Source: Bifidobacterium pullorum subsp. saeculare (GTDB taxonomy: Bacteria > Actinomycetota > Actinomycetes > Actinomycetales > Bifidobacteriaceae). From it: a DNA stretch of 64,000 bases. The stretch covers positions 1 through 64,000 of the forward strand of contig NZ_JACLYU010000003.1 in the NCBI RefSeq assembly GCF_016899725.1, in the 5' to 3' direction. The notes below the pieces were generated by a model, which did not search any database, was not told the DNA's origin, and was given only the letters and a program-made list of their open reading frames with translations. The number at the start of each line of letters is the position of its first letter. Position 1 is the first letter of the stretch. Positions 41,820 through 51,725 of the stretch are shown one piece after another. A program made the position numbers and the translations under genes.

Positions 41820-44453
41820 ATGCAGCAGGATTCCGACGTCATCGCCCGCTCCGCCGAGGAGCTCGTGGGCGACCTCAACCCCCAGCAGTCCGAGGCCGTG
41901 CAGTACCGCGGTCCGGCCCTGCTCATCGGCGCCGGCGCCGGCAGCGGCAAGACGAGGGTGCTCACGCGGCGCATCGCCTGGATTCTCTCCCAGTTCCGCG
42001 CCTGGCCGAGCCAGATCCTCGCCATCACGTTCACCAACAAGGCCGCCGCCGAGATGCGCGAGCGCCTGGAGGGGCTCATCGGCCCGGTCGCCCAACGCAT
42101 GTGGGTCTCCACGTTCCATTCCGCCTGCGTGCGCATCCTGCGCCGCGACGGCGGCGCCATCGGACTCACCTCCGGCTTCTCCATCTACGACTCGGCCGAT
42201 GCCGAGCGCTTGGTCAAGCTCATCGAAACCGACCTCAACATCGACGTCAAGCGCTTCACGCCGCGCTCGGTGCTCGGCCGCATCTCCGAGCACAAGAACC
42301 AGCTCGTCTCCTGGCGTACGCTGCTCGCCCAGCAGGCGCCCGACTACCGGCCCGGGCAGCGCGGCTACCGCGTCTCGAACCTCGGCAACGTGGACGCCGT
42401 CACCGCTGTTGTCTACGCCGAGTACCAGCACCGCCTGGCCCTGGCGAACGCCGTCGACTTCGACGACCTCATCACGCGCACCGTCGAATTGCTGCGGGAC
42501 CACCCCGAGGTCGCCGAGTACTACCGGCGCAAGTTCCGCTACATCCTCGTGGACGAGTACCAGGACACGAACCACGCCCAGTACGTGCTCGTGCGCGAAC
42601 TCGCCGGCGTCGACCAGCAGGGCCGTCCGGACTCCATGGCTGCCCGGACGCAGCCCGCCTGGATCACGGTCGTCGGTGACTCCGACCAGTCCATCTACGC
42701 GTTCCGCGGCGCCGACATCCGCAACATCCAGGACTTCGAGCAGGACTTCCCCGACGCCCGCACCATCATGCTCGAGCAGAACTACCGCTCCACGCAGACC
42801 ATCCTCGACGCGGCCAACGCCGTCATCAAGAACAACGAGGGCCGCAAGCCCAAGCGCCTGTGGACCGCGATGGGCAAGGGCGAACCGATCGTCGGCTACG
42901 CGGCCGACAACGCCCAGCAGGAGGCCGGCTGGATCGCCAACGAGATCGCCCGGCTGCGTGCCGACGAAGGTATCCGCTACGCGGACATGGCCGTCATGTA
43001 CCGGGCCAACGCGCAGTCCCGCTCCCTGGAAGAGGGACTCATCAACGCTGGCATCCCCTACCAGCTCGTCGGCGGCACCAAGTTCTACGAGCGTCGCGAG
43101 ATCAAGGACGCGATGGCCTATCTGCAGGCCATCGTCAACCCGGCTGACGACGTGAACATGCGCCGCATCCTCAACGTGCCCAAGCGCGGCCTCGGCGCCC
43201 GGGCCGAGACGCTGGTCGCCGGATGGGCGGACGCGAACAGCGCCAGCTTCTACGCGGGCATCGAGCATATGGACCAGATCGAGGCGATGCCCACCCGCAC
43301 CCGCAACCAGCTCGCCGCGTTCCGCGAGCTCATCGACAAACTGCGCGCCTTCGCCGCCGAACACGACGCCAAGCCCAGCGAGGTGGTGGCCGAGGTGCTC
43401 GACGAATCGGGTCTGTTGGAGGAGCTCCGGCGTTCCGAGGACCCCCAGGACGCCTCCCGCGTGGAGAACCTCTCCCAGCTGCAGTCCGTGGCGGCCGAAT
43501 ACGAGCAGAAGACCCCCGACGCCACGCTGGGCGGCTTCCTGGAGACCACCGCGCTCGTGGCCGACTCCGACCAGCTGCCTGGTGCGGACGAGGACTCCGG
43601 CAAGGTCACGCTCATGACCCTGCACACCGCCAAGGGCCTGGAATACCCGGTCGTGTTCCTCACCGGCATGGAGCAGGGCACGTTCCCGCACTCCCGTTCG
43701 CTGGAGGACGCCAGCGAACTGCAGGAGGAGCGGCGCCTCGCCTACGTGGGCATCACCCGCGCCAAGCGCCGCCTGTACGTCACACGCGCCGCCGTGCGGT
43801 CGCAGTGGGGCCAGAGCGCCGAGATGATGCCCAGTCAGTTCCTCGACGAGATCCCCGCCGACCTCATCGAATGGCGGCGCAAGGAGACCTCGAACGAACG
43901 GATGCGCGGCGGCTGGGGTACCTCCTCGGACGCCTTCGACGACGAGTTCGGCGGCTGGGACGACGACTTCTCCTCCGGTTCCGCGTTCGGCGGCTCCTAC
44001 GGGTCCCCCTACGGTGGCTCCTCGTATGGCGGGTCCACTTACGGCGGTTCCTCGTATGGCGGCTCCTCCTACGGGGGCGGGCGGCGCGGCGGAACGTCCC
44101 GCGGCTCATCCTCGTACGGCGGCTCCTCCTATGGCTCGCGTTCCTCGTCCGGCCGGCGCCACGGCTCCGGATCTGCGTACGGCTCCGGGACGTCCTATGG
44201 AACGCGCGGCGGCAAGGTGACGACGCGCCGCACCACGCCGCGCGCCTCGGGCGCGTCCGGCGCCATGGCACGCGACAACGGGCTGACGGTCGCGGACTTC
44301 GCGGTCGGTGACAAGGTGACGCACGACAAGTTCGGCCTGGGCACCGTCGTGGACCTGGAGGACAAAGGCGCCAAGTCCGTCATCACCGTCGACTTCGGCA
44401 CCGGCGGCACCAAGCGCCTCATGCTCAAGGTGGCTCCGATCGAGAAGCTGTGA
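41820..44453 (+). CDS. pcrA: UvrD/PcrA-type ATP-dependent DNA helicase
   Basis: An 877-residue superfamily 1A helicase. Walker A GAGSGKT, VDEYQDTN, GDSDQSIYAFRGAD, LHTAKGLEYPVV and YVGITRAKRRLY appear in order. The C-terminus carries the Tudor-like domain VGDKVTHDKFGLGTVV that binds RNA polymerase in relatives. Between the helicase and that domain lies a 75-residue Gly/Ser/Tyr-rich insert with YGGSSYGG repeats, unusual for the family. It unwinds DNA in repair and removes stalled polymerase. ATG 41820 has GGGGAGG upstream. Confidence 0.95.
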   Translation: MQQDSDVIARSAEELVGDLNPQQSEAVQYRGPALLIGAGAGSGKTRVLTRRIAWILSQFRAWPSQILAITFTNKAAAEMRERLEGLIGPVAQRMWVSTFHSACVRILRRDGGAIGLTSGFSIYDSADAERLVKLIETDLNIDVKRFTPRSVLGRISEHKNQLVSWRTLLAQQAPDYRPGQRGYRVSNLGNVDAVTAVVYAEYQHRLALANAVDFDDLITRTVELLRDHPEVAEYYRRKFRYILVDEYQDTNHAQYVLVRELAGVDQQGRPDSMAARTQPAWITVVGDSDQSIYAFRGADIRNIQDFEQDFPDARTIMLEQNYRSTQTILDAANAVIKNNEGRKPKRLWTAMGKGEPIVGYAADNAQQEAGWIANEIARLRADEGIRYADMAVMYRANAQSRSLEEGLINAGIPYQLVGGTKFYERREIKDAMAYLQAIVNPADDVNMRRILNVPKRGLGARAETLVAGWADANSASFYAGIEHMDQIEAMPTRTRNQLAAFRELIDKLRAFAAEHDAKPSEVVAEVLDESGLLEELRRSEDPQDASRVENLSQLQSVAAEYEQKTPDATLGGFLETTALVADSDQLPGADEDSGKVTLMTLHTAKGLEYPVVFLTGMEQGTFPHSRSLEDASELQEERRLAYVGITRAKRRLYVTRAAVRSQWGQSAEMMPSQFLDEIPADLIEWRRKETSNERMRGGWGTSSDAFDDEFGGWDDDFSSGSAFGGSYGSPYGGSSYGGSTYGGSSYGGSSYGGGRRGGTSRGSSSYGGSSYGSRSSSGRRHGSGSAYGSGTSYGTRGGKVTTRRTTPRASGASGAMARDNGLTVADFAVGDKVTHDKFGLGTVVDLEDKGAKSVITVDFGTGGTKRLMLKVAPIEKL
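43973..44211 (+). repeat. Gly/Ser/Tyr-rich low-complexity repeat in pcrA
   Basis: Repeated codons for Y-G-G-S-S/T form an imperfect tandem repeat encoding about 75 residues of low-complexity sequence with several Arg residues. Repeat length may vary between strains. Confidence 0.7.
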
Positions 44454-44502
44454 GCCGGCGGGCCGGACGTCCCGGCGCACCGGGCGCGTCCGGGGGAGGC
44501 GG

Positions 44503-44714
44503 TAGGGTATGTTCTTCGGTGCGTGCCATCCGGCATGCATCGTCTGGAGCCTTAGCCCGTCAACGGGTCGGCGGCCATGGTCCTGCGGGACCCAGCCGTT
44601 TGTGAGTCATCACAGCGAAGCGTTGGAGAGGCCCGGCTCAGCGCCCCCGGTGTGGCGACACGCCGCCGGCGTTCCGTTCAGACAACGACAGAAAACAACC
44701 AAAGGAACACATCA
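44503..44714 (+). promoter_or_regulatory. Promoter and long structured leader of rpsD
   Basis: TAGGGT at 44503-44508 would place transcription start near 44515, leaving a leader of about 200 bases. It contains hairpins such as CCCGT-CAA-CGGG-type and GGTCC-TGC-GGGACC. S4 represses its own mRNA in several bacteria, so an autoregulatory leader is plausible, but this structure was not matched to a known one. Confidence 0.4.
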
Positions 44715-45341
44715 ATGACCAACGTTCAGCGTGCTCGCCGCCAGGTGCGCCTTTCCCGCGCCCTCGGCATCGCCCTGACCCCCAAGGCCCAGCGCATCTT
44801 CGAGAAGCGCCCGTACGCTCCCGGCGAGCACGGCCATGACCGCCGCCGCACCGAGTCCGATTACGCGGTGCGTCTGCGCGAGAAGCAGCGTCTGCGCGCC
44901 CAGTACGGCATCTCCGAGAAGCAGCTGCGCGCCGCCTACGAGAAGGCCACCCGCGTGCCGGGCCAGACCGGCAACGCCATGATGACCGACCTCGAGTCCC
45001 GCCTCGACAACCTGGTGCTGCGCGCCGGCTTCGCCCGCACCACCGCCCAGGCCCGCCAGTTCGTCGTGCACCGCCATATCCTCGTCGACGGCAACATCGT
45101 CGATCGTCCGTCCTACCGCGTCAAGCCGGGCCAGACCATCCAGGTCAAGGCCAAGAGCCAGACCATGGAGCCCTTCCAGGCCGCGGCCGAGGGCGTGCAC
45201 CGCGACGTGCTGCCGGCCGTCCCGGGCTATCTGGACGTCAACCTGCCGTCCCTGAAGGCCACCCTGGTGCGCAAGCCGGAGCCGGAGAACATCCCGGTCC
45301 AGGTCAACATCCAGTACGTGGTCGAGTTCTACGCCCGCTGA
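44715..45341 (+). CDS. rpsD: 30S ribosomal protein S4
   Basis: A 208-residue primary 16S rRNA-binding protein. An N-terminal domain with EKRPYAPGEHGHDRRRTESDYAVRLREKQRLRAQYG is followed by an S4 RNA-binding domain (LESRLDNLVLRAGFARTTAQARQFVVHRHILVDG, about residues 95-155). The N-terminal zinc-binding cysteines found in some S4 proteins are absent, so it is the zinc-free form. AAAGGAAC precedes the ATG. A strong terminator follows. Confidence 0.98.
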   Translation: MTNVQRARRQVRLSRALGIALTPKAQRIFEKRPYAPGEHGHDRRRTESDYAVRLREKQRLRAQYGISEKQLRAAYEKATRVPGQTGNAMMTDLESRLDNLVLRAGFARTTAQARQFVVHRHILVDGNIVDRPSYRVKPGQTIQVKAKSQTMEPFQAAAEGVHRDVLPAVPGYLDVNLPSLKATLVRKPEPENIPVQVNIQYVVEFYAR

Positions 45342-45395
45342 TCCGGGCCCGCCTCCTCCCCGACGGAGGAGTCACACCATCCAAGGACATACAGC

Positions 45396-45429
45396 AAGAC
45401 CCCGCGAGGCGCGAGCCCCGCGGGGTCTT
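45396..45429. terminator. Terminator after rpsD
   Basis: AAGACCCCGCG and CGCGGGGTCTT form a perfect 11-bp stem with a 12-base loop. Confidence 0.85.
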
Positions 45430-45459
45430 CGCTATCCGGCCCACGGCGGGGCCGGGCGC

Positions 45460-45825
45460 TCAGTCGCCCAGGATGCCGCCGACAATGCCGGAGACGATGG
45501 ACATGACCAGCGAGCCGAGCACGGCCCACAGGAAGCCGTCGATGGCGACGCCTACGCCGAACAGACTCACCGCCAGCCAGCTCGCCAGCTCCATGAACAG
45601 CCAGTTGATCACCAGATACAGCAGGCCGAAGCTCAGGATCGTGAACGGCAGCGCCAGCAGCTGGACCACCGGTTTGACGGAGGCGTTGATCAACGCCAGG
45701 AACAGGGAGAACGCCGCCACGCCCAGAATCGCGGGGTCGCCCACCGCATGGAATCCGGGCAGCAACGCCACGACCACGCCGGCCGCGATCGTCAGCACCA
45801 GCCAACGCACCAGAAAACTACTCAT
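45460..45825 (-). CDS. Phage holin 4 superfamily membrane protein (Pfam PF04020-like)
   Basis: A 121-residue protein with four hydrophobic segments (SFLVRWLVLTIAAGVVVALLPGF, FSLFLALINASVKPVVQLLALP, LLYLVINWLFMELASWL, VLGSLVMSIVSGIVGGIL). It matches the small membrane proteins annotated as phage holin family 4, which in most bacteria are chromosomal, not phage, and of unknown role. It is transcribed divergently from the phosphatase gene, with leaderless-type boxes on both sides. Confidence 0.82.
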   Translation of the reverse strand: MSSFLVRWLVLTIAAGVVVALLPGFHAVGDPAILGVAAFSLFLALINASVKPVVQLLALPFTILSFGLLYLVINWLFMELASWLAVSLFGVGVAIDGFLWAVLGSLVMSIVSGIVGGILGD

Positions 45826-45831
45826 GGCTCC

Positions 45832-45837
45832 ATCGTA
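45832..45837 (-). promoter_or_regulatory. -10 box of the PF04020-like gene, leaderless
   Basis: TACGAT on the minus strand ends six bases before the start codon. Confidence 0.45.
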
Positions 45838-45889
45838 ACGGCGGGGGAGCGGAGCGCGCGCCATCCGCGGGAATGATTCCGGCGGCACG

Positions 45890-45895
45890 TAGAAT
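45890..45895 (+). promoter_or_regulatory. -10 box of the phosphatase gene, leaderless
   Basis: TAGAAT ends six bases before the ATG, divergent to the box at 45832 about 55 bases away. Confidence 0.5.
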
Positions 45896-45901
45896 GGCCG
45901 C

Positions 45902-46576
45902 ATGATCCTCCATCTGCATCTGGTCCGCCACGGGCAGACCTTCTTCAACCGCTACAACCGACTCCAGGGATGGTCGAACTCGCCGCTGACGGACGCCGGA
46001 CTCGCCGACGCCGCCAAGGCCGGCGCCAAGCTCGCCGGCATCGACTTCGCCGCCGCCTACTGCTCGGACACGACGCGCGCCCAGATGACCGCCGAACGCA
46101 TCCTGGACATCAACGAGGCCGCCGGCCATGCCCGTCCCCGGCTCGTCGCGGACATGCACTTCCGCGAGCAGTGCTACGGCTACTGGGAAGGCCTCGACAT
46201 GTCCATGGCCTGGTTCGCGGCGGGCGCGCCCCACGGCTGCAGGACCTACAACGAGATTGTCGCCAAGGCGGGGCTGGCCGCCACGCGCGACTGGCTCAAG
46301 GACGCCGATCCCTTCCACGACGCCGAATCCGACGCCGAATACTGGCAGCGCGTCGAGGGCGCGTTCGCGATCATCGCGGCCAACCCCGGCCTGCACGACG
46401 GCGACGACGTCCTCCAGATCAGCCATGGCAACACACTGCTGTCCCTGGCCCACCGCTTCGGCGGCCCGGAGCTGGACTTGGGCGAGCGACCGGCCAACGG
46501 CTCGGTCACCGTCCTCGACTTCGACACCGCCAAACCCTTCGACCAAGCCCTGTCCATCGTCTCCTACAACCGCTGA
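45902..46576 (+). CDS. Histidine phosphatase family protein
   Basis: A 224-residue protein. The RHG motif is LVRHGQTFFNRYNRLQGWSNSPLT, a second arginine is in CSDTTRAQMTAERI, the acid in EQCYGYWEG, and the second histidine in LQISHGNTLLSL. Spacing fits the small-substrate phosphatase or cofactor-dependent mutase-like group. Substrate unknown. It is shorter than, and different from, the paralogue at 13 kb. Confidence 0.87.
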   Translation: MILHLHLVRHGQTFFNRYNRLQGWSNSPLTDAGLADAAKAGAKLAGIDFAAAYCSDTTRAQMTAERILDINEAAGHARPRLVADMHFREQCYGYWEGLDMSMAWFAAGAPHGCRTYNEIVAKAGLAATRDWLKDADPFHDAESDAEYWQRVEGAFAIIAANPGLHDGDDVLQISHGNTLLSLAHRFGGPELDLGERPANGSVTVLDFDTAKPFDQALSIVSYNR

Positions 46577-46641
46577 CCGTCCACGAAAATAGCCCGCGGG
46601 TGTTACTGTGGTGCGGGTAACTGTGTGACTAGGGAGGCATT

Positions 46642-47031
46642 ATGGATGTTGGCCAGATCGCAGGCCTCATCGCGGCGATCGCCTTCGCCGTGCTCGCCGG
46701 GTTCCTGATCTACCCGCTGATCAGGCTCGGCAAGCTGTTCGACCAGATCGCCGACACGGTCCGTGAATCGGGCGAGCACGCGATCCCCGCCCTCGACGAG
46801 GGCGTGACCACCGTGCGTCAGGTCAACAAGTCGCTGGAGGACCTCAACAAAATCTCCGAGGCGGCCTCGACTACCGCCACGAACGTGGGCGCCCTGACCG
46901 ATCTGTACGGCTCGTTCCTCGGCAAGCCCGTCATCAAGATCGCCTCCGCCGTCTACGCGGCCAAGTCCACCGCCCTCTCCTTCCTCAACCGGAAGGGCGC
47001 GGGCGCCGGCACCGAGCCCAAGGAGTCCTGA
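46642..47031 (+). CDS. DUF948 membrane-anchored protein
   Basis: A 129-residue protein with one N-terminal membrane helix (GLIAAIAFAVLAGFLIYPLI) and a helical cytoplasmic part (DQIADTVRESGEHAIPALDEGVTTVRQVNKSLEDLNKISEA) matching DUF948. Such small proteins often sit upstream of alaS in bifidobacteria and other actinobacteria; function unknown. AGGGAGGC precedes the ATG. Its stop overlaps the next start. Confidence 0.8.
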   Translation: MDVGQIAGLIAAIAFAVLAGFLIYPLIRLGKLFDQIADTVRESGEHAIPALDEGVTTVRQVNKSLEDLNKISEAASTTATNVGALTDLYGSFLGKPVIKIASAVYAAKSTALSFLNRKGAGAGTEPKES

Positions 47032-47270
47032 TGCTCAAGCGACTGTTCTGGGTCGGCGTGGGCGTCGCCCTCGGCGTGCTCGCCGTCACCAAGGCCCAGG
47101 CCTACGTCAAGGCCAACACCCCGGACAAGGCCCGCCAGTTCCTCCTCGGCCCCGACCAGGACCATGTGGCCGTCCGCACGCTCTCCGGCCTTATCGCCGA
47201 GTTCAACGAGACCCGCCGCGCCCGCGAGGACGAGCTCAACCGCCGCTACGCCAACCGCGCCGCCCGCTGA
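47031..47270 (+). CDS. Small membrane-anchored protein (DUF6167-like)
   Basis: A 79-residue protein with one N-terminal helix ([18 protein letters not shown]) and a charged tail (RRAREDELNRRY). It overlaps the DUF948 gene by one base (TGATG), so the two are translationally coupled. The pair precedes alaS in actinobacteria. Role unknown. DUF6167 membership is likely but not certain. Confidence 0.75.
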   Translation: MLKRLFWVGVGVALGVLAVTKAQAYVKANTPDKARQFLLGPDQDHVAVRTLSGLIAEFNETRRAREDELNRRYANRAAR

Positions 47271-47354
47271 GACGACTTCTTCCTGCAATCCAGGCGCCGC
47301 CATGCGCGGCGCCGCCCAAACGAACACCCATCCGACCAAGGAGCCAACCACCCC

Positions 47355-50033
47355 ATGCGCACTTCTGAAATCGCGAAGCGCTACCTTGACTATTTCGCCA
47401 GGCACGACCACCTCATCGTGCCGTCGGCGTCGCTGATCTCGCCGAACCCGACCACGCTGTTCACCATCGCCGGCATGGTGCCGTTCATCCCCTACCTCAT
47501 GGGCGAGCAGACCGCGCCGCACCCGCGCATGGCCTCCAACCAGAAGTGCGTGCGCACCCTCGACATCGACGAGGTGGGCAAGACCACCCGCCACGGCACC
47601 TTCTTCCAGATGCTCGGCAACTTCTCCTTCGGCGACTACTTCAAGGAGGAGGCCATCCACTACGCCTGGGAGCTGCTCACCACGCCCCAGGACCAGGGCG
47701 GCTACGGCTTCGACCCCGAGGACCTGTGGATGACCACCTTCACCGACGACGAGGAGGCCCGCGCCCTGTGGCGCAACGAGGGCGTCGACCCCGAGCACAT
47801 CCAGATCATGGGCATGGAGGACAACTTCTGGACCACCGGCGGCCCCGGCCCCGGCGGCCCCTGCTCCGAGATCTACGTCGACCGCGGCCCCGCCTTCGGC
47901 AAGGAGGGCGGCCCCATCGCCGACGAGAACCGCTACATCGAGATCTGGGACCTCGTGTTCGAGAACTACGAGGTGGACAACGTCAAGTCGAAGACCGACC
48001 TGCACATCGTCGGCGAGCTCGAGCACAAGAACATCGACACCGGCGCCGGCCTGGAGCGCCTCGCCTACCTCATGCAGGGGAAGAACAACATCTACGAGAC
48101 CGACGAGGTGTTCCCGGTCATCGAGGCCGCCCAGCGCCTCTCCGGCCGCACCTACGGCGAGGACGCGGCGATGGACGTCAAGTTCCGCGTCGTGGCCGAC
48201 CATGTGCGCTCGGCCCTGATGATCATGTCCGACGGCGTGCGCCCCTCCAACAACGGCCGCGGCTATGTGCTGCGCCGCCTGCTGCGCCGCACCGTGCAGG
48301 CCATGCGCGTGCTCGGCGTGCAGGACGCCGTGCTGCCCACCCTGTTCCCGGTGTCCAAGGCCGCGATGGAGGCCAGCTACCCCGAGCTCAACGACACCTT
48401 CCACGAGGTGTCCGAATCCGCCTACGGCGAGGAGGACGCGTTCCGCCGCACGCTCGAGAACGGCACCACGATCCTCGACGTGGCCGTCGAGAAGGCCAAG
48501 AAGGACGGCTCCGAGCTCGTCTCCGGTGCCGACGCCTTCACGCTGCACGACACCTACGGCTTCCCGATCGAGCTGACGCTCGAGATGGCCGCCGACCAGG
48601 GCGTCAAGGTGGACGAGGCCAAGTTCCGCGAGCTCATGGCCGAGCAGAAGTCCCGCGCCCGTGCCGACGCGCTCAAGAAGCGTCACAACGTGGACCTGTC
48701 CGTCTACGACGACTTCAAGAAGACGCTCGCCAAGCCGATCGACTTCCTCGGCTACACCGACATGTCCGCCCGCGCGCGGGTCATCGGCATCATGCAGGAG
48801 GGCAAGGGCTCCGTGCCCGCCGTCACCGGCCCGGCCACCATCGAGGTCATCCTCGACCGCACCCCGTTCTACGCGGAGGCCGGCGGCCAGCTGGCCGACC
48901 AGGGCGAGATCCTGTCCGACGACGGCGCGGTGCTCGAGGTCGACGACGTGCAGAAGCCAATCAAGGACCTCATTGTCCACCAGTGCCGTCTGACCGAGGG
49001 CACGCTGGTTGTGGGCGCGGAGGTCTCCGCGAACATCGACCTGGCCCGCCGCGGCGCGATCGCCCGCTCGCACACCGCCACGCATATGGTGCACAAGGCG
49101 CTGCGCGAGGAGCTCGGCCCGCAGGCCACGCAGCGCGGCTCCGAGGACGCCCCGAACCGCCTGCGCTTCGACTTCCAGTGGTCCAAGGCCCCGACCAAGG
49201 GCGTGATGAGCGCCGTCGAGGCCCGCGTCAACGACAAGCTGCGTGACAATCTGGCCGTCACCACCCAGGAGATGAAGTTCGACGACGCGATCGCGTTGGG
49301 CGCCATGCATCTGTTCGGCGAGAAGTACGGCGACATCGTGCGCGTCGTGTCCATCGGCGAGGACGGCTGGAGCCGCGAGCTGTGCGGCGGCACGCATGTC
49401 GACCATGTCGGCAAGATCGGCGCCGTGAGCATCATGTCCGAGGCCTCCATCGGCTCCGGCGTGCGCCGCGTGGACGCCGTCGTGGGCCAGGGTGCCTATG
49501 AGTACCACGCCCGCGAGCACGCCCTCGTCTCCCAGTTGTCGGACAAGCTCAACGCCCGTCCGGACGAGCTGGCCGAGCGCGTCAACACGTTGCTGGCCAA
49601 GCTCAAGGAGTCCGACCGCCGCTTGGCCGCCATGTACGAGGGCCAGCTGGCCGCCGCCGTGCCCGAGCTCGTCAAGGCCGCCGAGACCAGCGGCAAGCCG
49701 GTCAGGATCGCCGTGAAGAACGTGGGCCCCTTCGGCTCCTTCGACGCGCTACGCAAAACCGTGCTCGACATCCGTTCCCGCCTCGGCGAGCAGGCGCCGG
49801 TGGTCGTGGCCCTCGCCGGCGTGAACGCCGAGGACAAGCCGATGGTCGCCGTCGCGACGAACGAGGCCGCCCGCAAGGCCGGCATCAAGGCCGGCGACCT
49901 GGTGCGCGGCGCCTCCAAGATCCTCGGCGGCGGTGGCGGCGGCAAGCCGGACTTCGCCCAGGGCGGCGGCGCCGACGCGTCGAGGATCGACGACGCGCTG
50001 GCCGCGCTCGAGGCCGAGGCGCTCAAGGCCTGA
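47355..50033 (+). CDS. alaS: Alanyl-tRNA synthetase
   Basis: An 892-residue class II enzyme that charges tRNA-Ala. The N-terminal catalytic domain has motif 1 and [21 protein letters not shown], with GAGLERL as motif 3. The editing domain carries the zinc-binding [13 protein letters not shown] and [13 protein letters not shown]. The C-terminal oligomerisation part ends [15 protein letters not shown], typical of AlaRS. AAGGAG is 12 bases upstream. Followed by ruvX with a 5-base gap. Confidence 0.98.
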   Translation: MRTSEIAKRYLDYFARHDHLIVPSASLISPNPTTLFTIAGMVPFIPYLMGEQTAPHPRMASNQKCVRTLDIDEVGKTTRHGTFFQMLGNFSFGDYFKEEAIHYAWELLTTPQDQGGYGFDPEDLWMTTFTDDEEARALWRNEGVDPEHIQIMGMEDNFWTTGGPGPGGPCSEIYVDRGPAFGKEGGPIADENRYIEIWDLVFENYEVDNVKSKTDLHIVGELEHKNIDTGAGLERLAYLMQGKNNIYETDEVFPVIEAAQRLSGRTYGEDAAMDVKFRVVADHVRSALMIMSDGVRPSNNGRGYVLRRLLRRTVQAMRVLGVQDAVLPTLFPVSKAAMEASYPELNDTFHEVSESAYGEEDAFRRTLENGTTILDVAVEKAKKDGSELVSGADAFTLHDTYGFPIELTLEMAADQGVKVDEAKFRELMAEQKSRARADALKKRHNVDLSVYDDFKKTLAKPIDFLGYTDMSARARVIGIMQEGKGSVPAVTGPATIEVILDRTPFYAEAGGQLADQGEILSDDGAVLEVDDVQKPIKDLIVHQCRLTEGTLVVGAEVSANIDLARRGAIARSHTATHMVHKALREELGPQATQRGSEDAPNRLRFDFQWSKAPTKGVMSAVEARVNDKLRDNLAVTTQEMKFDDAIALGAMHLFGEKYGDIVRVVSIGEDGWSRELCGGTHVDHVGKIGAVSIMSEASIGSGVRRVDAVVGQGAYEYHAREHALVSQLSDKLNARPDELAERVNTLLAKLKESDRRLAAMYEGQLAAAVPELVKAAETSGKPVRIAVKNVGPFGSFDALRKTVLDIRSRLGEQAPVVVALAGVNAEDKPMVAVATNEAARKAGIKAGDLVRGASKILGGGGGGKPDFAQGGGADASRIDDALAALEAEALKA

Positions 50034-50038
50034 GCCGC

Positions 50039-50494
50039 ATGACCTGGCTCGGAGTGGACCTCGGTGACGCCCGGGTCGGACTTGCATTGTCCGACCCGGA
50101 GCTCACCTTCGCACACCCCATCGGCAACATCCCGGCGTACGGTGATTCCTTCCGCGCGCTGGACGACGTGATCGGCGTCATCGAAGACGAGGCCGTCGAC
50201 CACGTCGTCGTCGGCCTGCCGCTGCTGATGAGCGGGGAGGAAGGCAAAAGCGCGCGCAAGGCGCGGCGTTGGGCCGCGAACCTCGCCAAACGCATCGACG
50301 CCATGATCGGGGCGGGGGAGACCCCCCTGACGCAGGCGCCATCGGTACAATTGGTCGATGAACGGCTGACGACGGTCAGCGCACACCGCCAGCTCAGGCA
50401 GGCGATTGGCGCGGAACGAGGCCACAGGCCCGCCGTGGACCAGCAATCCGCGGTGGTGATTCTGCAGTCCGCGTTGGACTCCAGGGAGCAGTGA
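50039..50494 (+). CDS. ruvX: RuvX/YqgF Holliday-junction-type resolvase
   Basis: A 151-residue RNase H-like protein. LGVDLGDARVGLALSD holds the first catalytic aspartate; VVVGLPLLMSGEEG and VQLVDERLTT (second acidic) follow, and a C-terminal DQQSAVVILQSAL with an aspartate completes the site. Relatives process 16S rRNA 3' ends or resolve junctions. Start 5 bases after alaS; the mltG gene follows in 13 bases, forming the alaS-ruvX-mltG order. Confidence 0.93.
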   Translation: MTWLGVDLGDARVGLALSDPELTFAHPIGNIPAYGDSFRALDDVIGVIEDEAVDHVVVGLPLLMSGEEGKSARKARRWAANLAKRIDAMIGAGETPLTQAPSVQLVDERLTTVSAHRQLRQAIGAERGHRPAVDQQSAVVILQSALDSREQ

Positions 50495-50507
50495 CAGGGA
50501 GCATCAC

Positions 50508-51695
50508 GTGGCAGAAAGCATCAACGATTTCTTCGAAGAGCATGCGCAGGAGGTCACCGGAACCGGCGAGGCGCCCACGCCGGCGCCGCCGGTGCCTCCG
50601 AAATCCCGCAGGGAAATGCGCTCGCGCCGCAAGCGGCGTCATCGCCAGCACACGCTCGCGATTGTCATCGCCGTCGTGCTGGTCGTGGCGGTGATCGTCG
50701 GCGCCTTCCTCGGCTATCGCAAGGTCGTGAGCCTGCGCGAGGCCAACGAGCGCGCGCAGCAGGCCAGCCAGATCCAGGACTACAAGCCCGGCACCGAGGG
50801 CGACCCCGTCTCCTTCACCGTCCGCCAGGGCGAGGATGTCGTCAGCATCGCCAAGGGCCTTGCCGCGGCCGGCATCGTCAAATCCGAAGCCGCGTTCATC
50901 TCCGTGGCCTCCGGCCCGAGCACGGTGCTCTACCCCGGCACCTTCGAGCTGTTCATGCATATGGACGCCGCCTCCGTGCTCGCCATCCTCTCCGACCAGT
51001 CCAAGGCCACCGGCTTCCTCGATGTCAAGGCCGGCGAACGCGTCTCGGCCGTCATCGCCAACGCGGCCGAGCTCTCCGGCATCGATCTGGCCGCGTTCCA
51101 GGCCATCGTCGATGGCGGAGGCCAGGGGATTCTGCCCGCGGAGGCCGGCGGCAAGTTCGAGGGATGGCTCGAGCCGGGGCAGTACGACGCCAAGTCCGCG
51201 AAGAACGCCTCCGCGCTGCTCAAGGAGATGGTCGACCGTCGCATCGCCAAGCTCGACCAACTCGGCGTGCCCGGCGGCGACCAGCGCGAACGGATCCTCA
51301 ACATGGCCTCCATTGCCGAGGCCGAGGTGAACCAGCCCGACGACTACGGCAAGGTCGTGCGTGTGATCCTCAACCGGCTCGACAAGGGCATGACCCTCGG
51401 CATGGACTCCACCGTCGCCTATGGCAACGACGTGGCGCCGAGCAAGCTGACGGACCAGATGCTCTCCGACGCGTCCAACCCGTACAACACACGCCAGCGC
51501 AAGGGCCTGCCGCCCACGCCGATCTCCAACCCCGGCGACAACGCGATCAAAGCCGCGCTGGACCCGCCCGAGGGCGACTGGCTGTACTTCGTGACCACGG
51601 ACCTGTCCACGGGAGAGACCGAGTTCACCGACAACGACGCCGACTTCGAGAAACTCGTGCAGAAGTACAAGACGCAGAACGAGAACGCGAACTGA
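50508..51695 (+). CDS. mltG: Endolytic peptidoglycan transglycosylase MltG
   Basis: A 395-residue inner-membrane protein. After a 45-residue basic cytoplasmic segment comes one membrane helix (TLAIVIAVVLVVAVIVGAFLG), then a LysM-like segment and the YceG domain. The catalytic glutamate is in ASIAEAEVNQPDDYGKVVRVILNRLDKGM, with LGMDSTVAYG nearby. It cuts nascent glycan strands to set their length. GTG start with CAGGGAG upstream. Confidence 0.93.
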   Translation: MAESINDFFEEHAQEVTGTGEAPTPAPPVPPKSRREMRSRRKRRHRQHTLAIVIAVVLVVAVIVGAFLGYRKVVSLREANERAQQASQIQDYKPGTEGDPVSFTVRQGEDVVSIAKGLAAAGIVKSEAAFISVASGPSTVLYPGTFELFMHMDAASVLAILSDQSKATGFLDVKAGERVSAVIANAAELSGIDLAAFQAIVDGGGQGILPAEAGGKFEGWLEPGQYDAKSAKNASALLKEMVDRRIAKLDQLGVPGGDQRERILNMASIAEAEVNQPDDYGKVVRVILNRLDKGMTLGMDSTVAYGNDVAPSKLTDQMLSDASNPYNTRQRKGLPPTPISNPGDNAIKAALDPPEGDWLYFVTTDLSTGETEFTDNDADFEKLVQKYKTQNENAN

Positions 51696-51725
51696 CCGAC
51701 GGGCCCGCTCCGCCATGCCGCCGTC

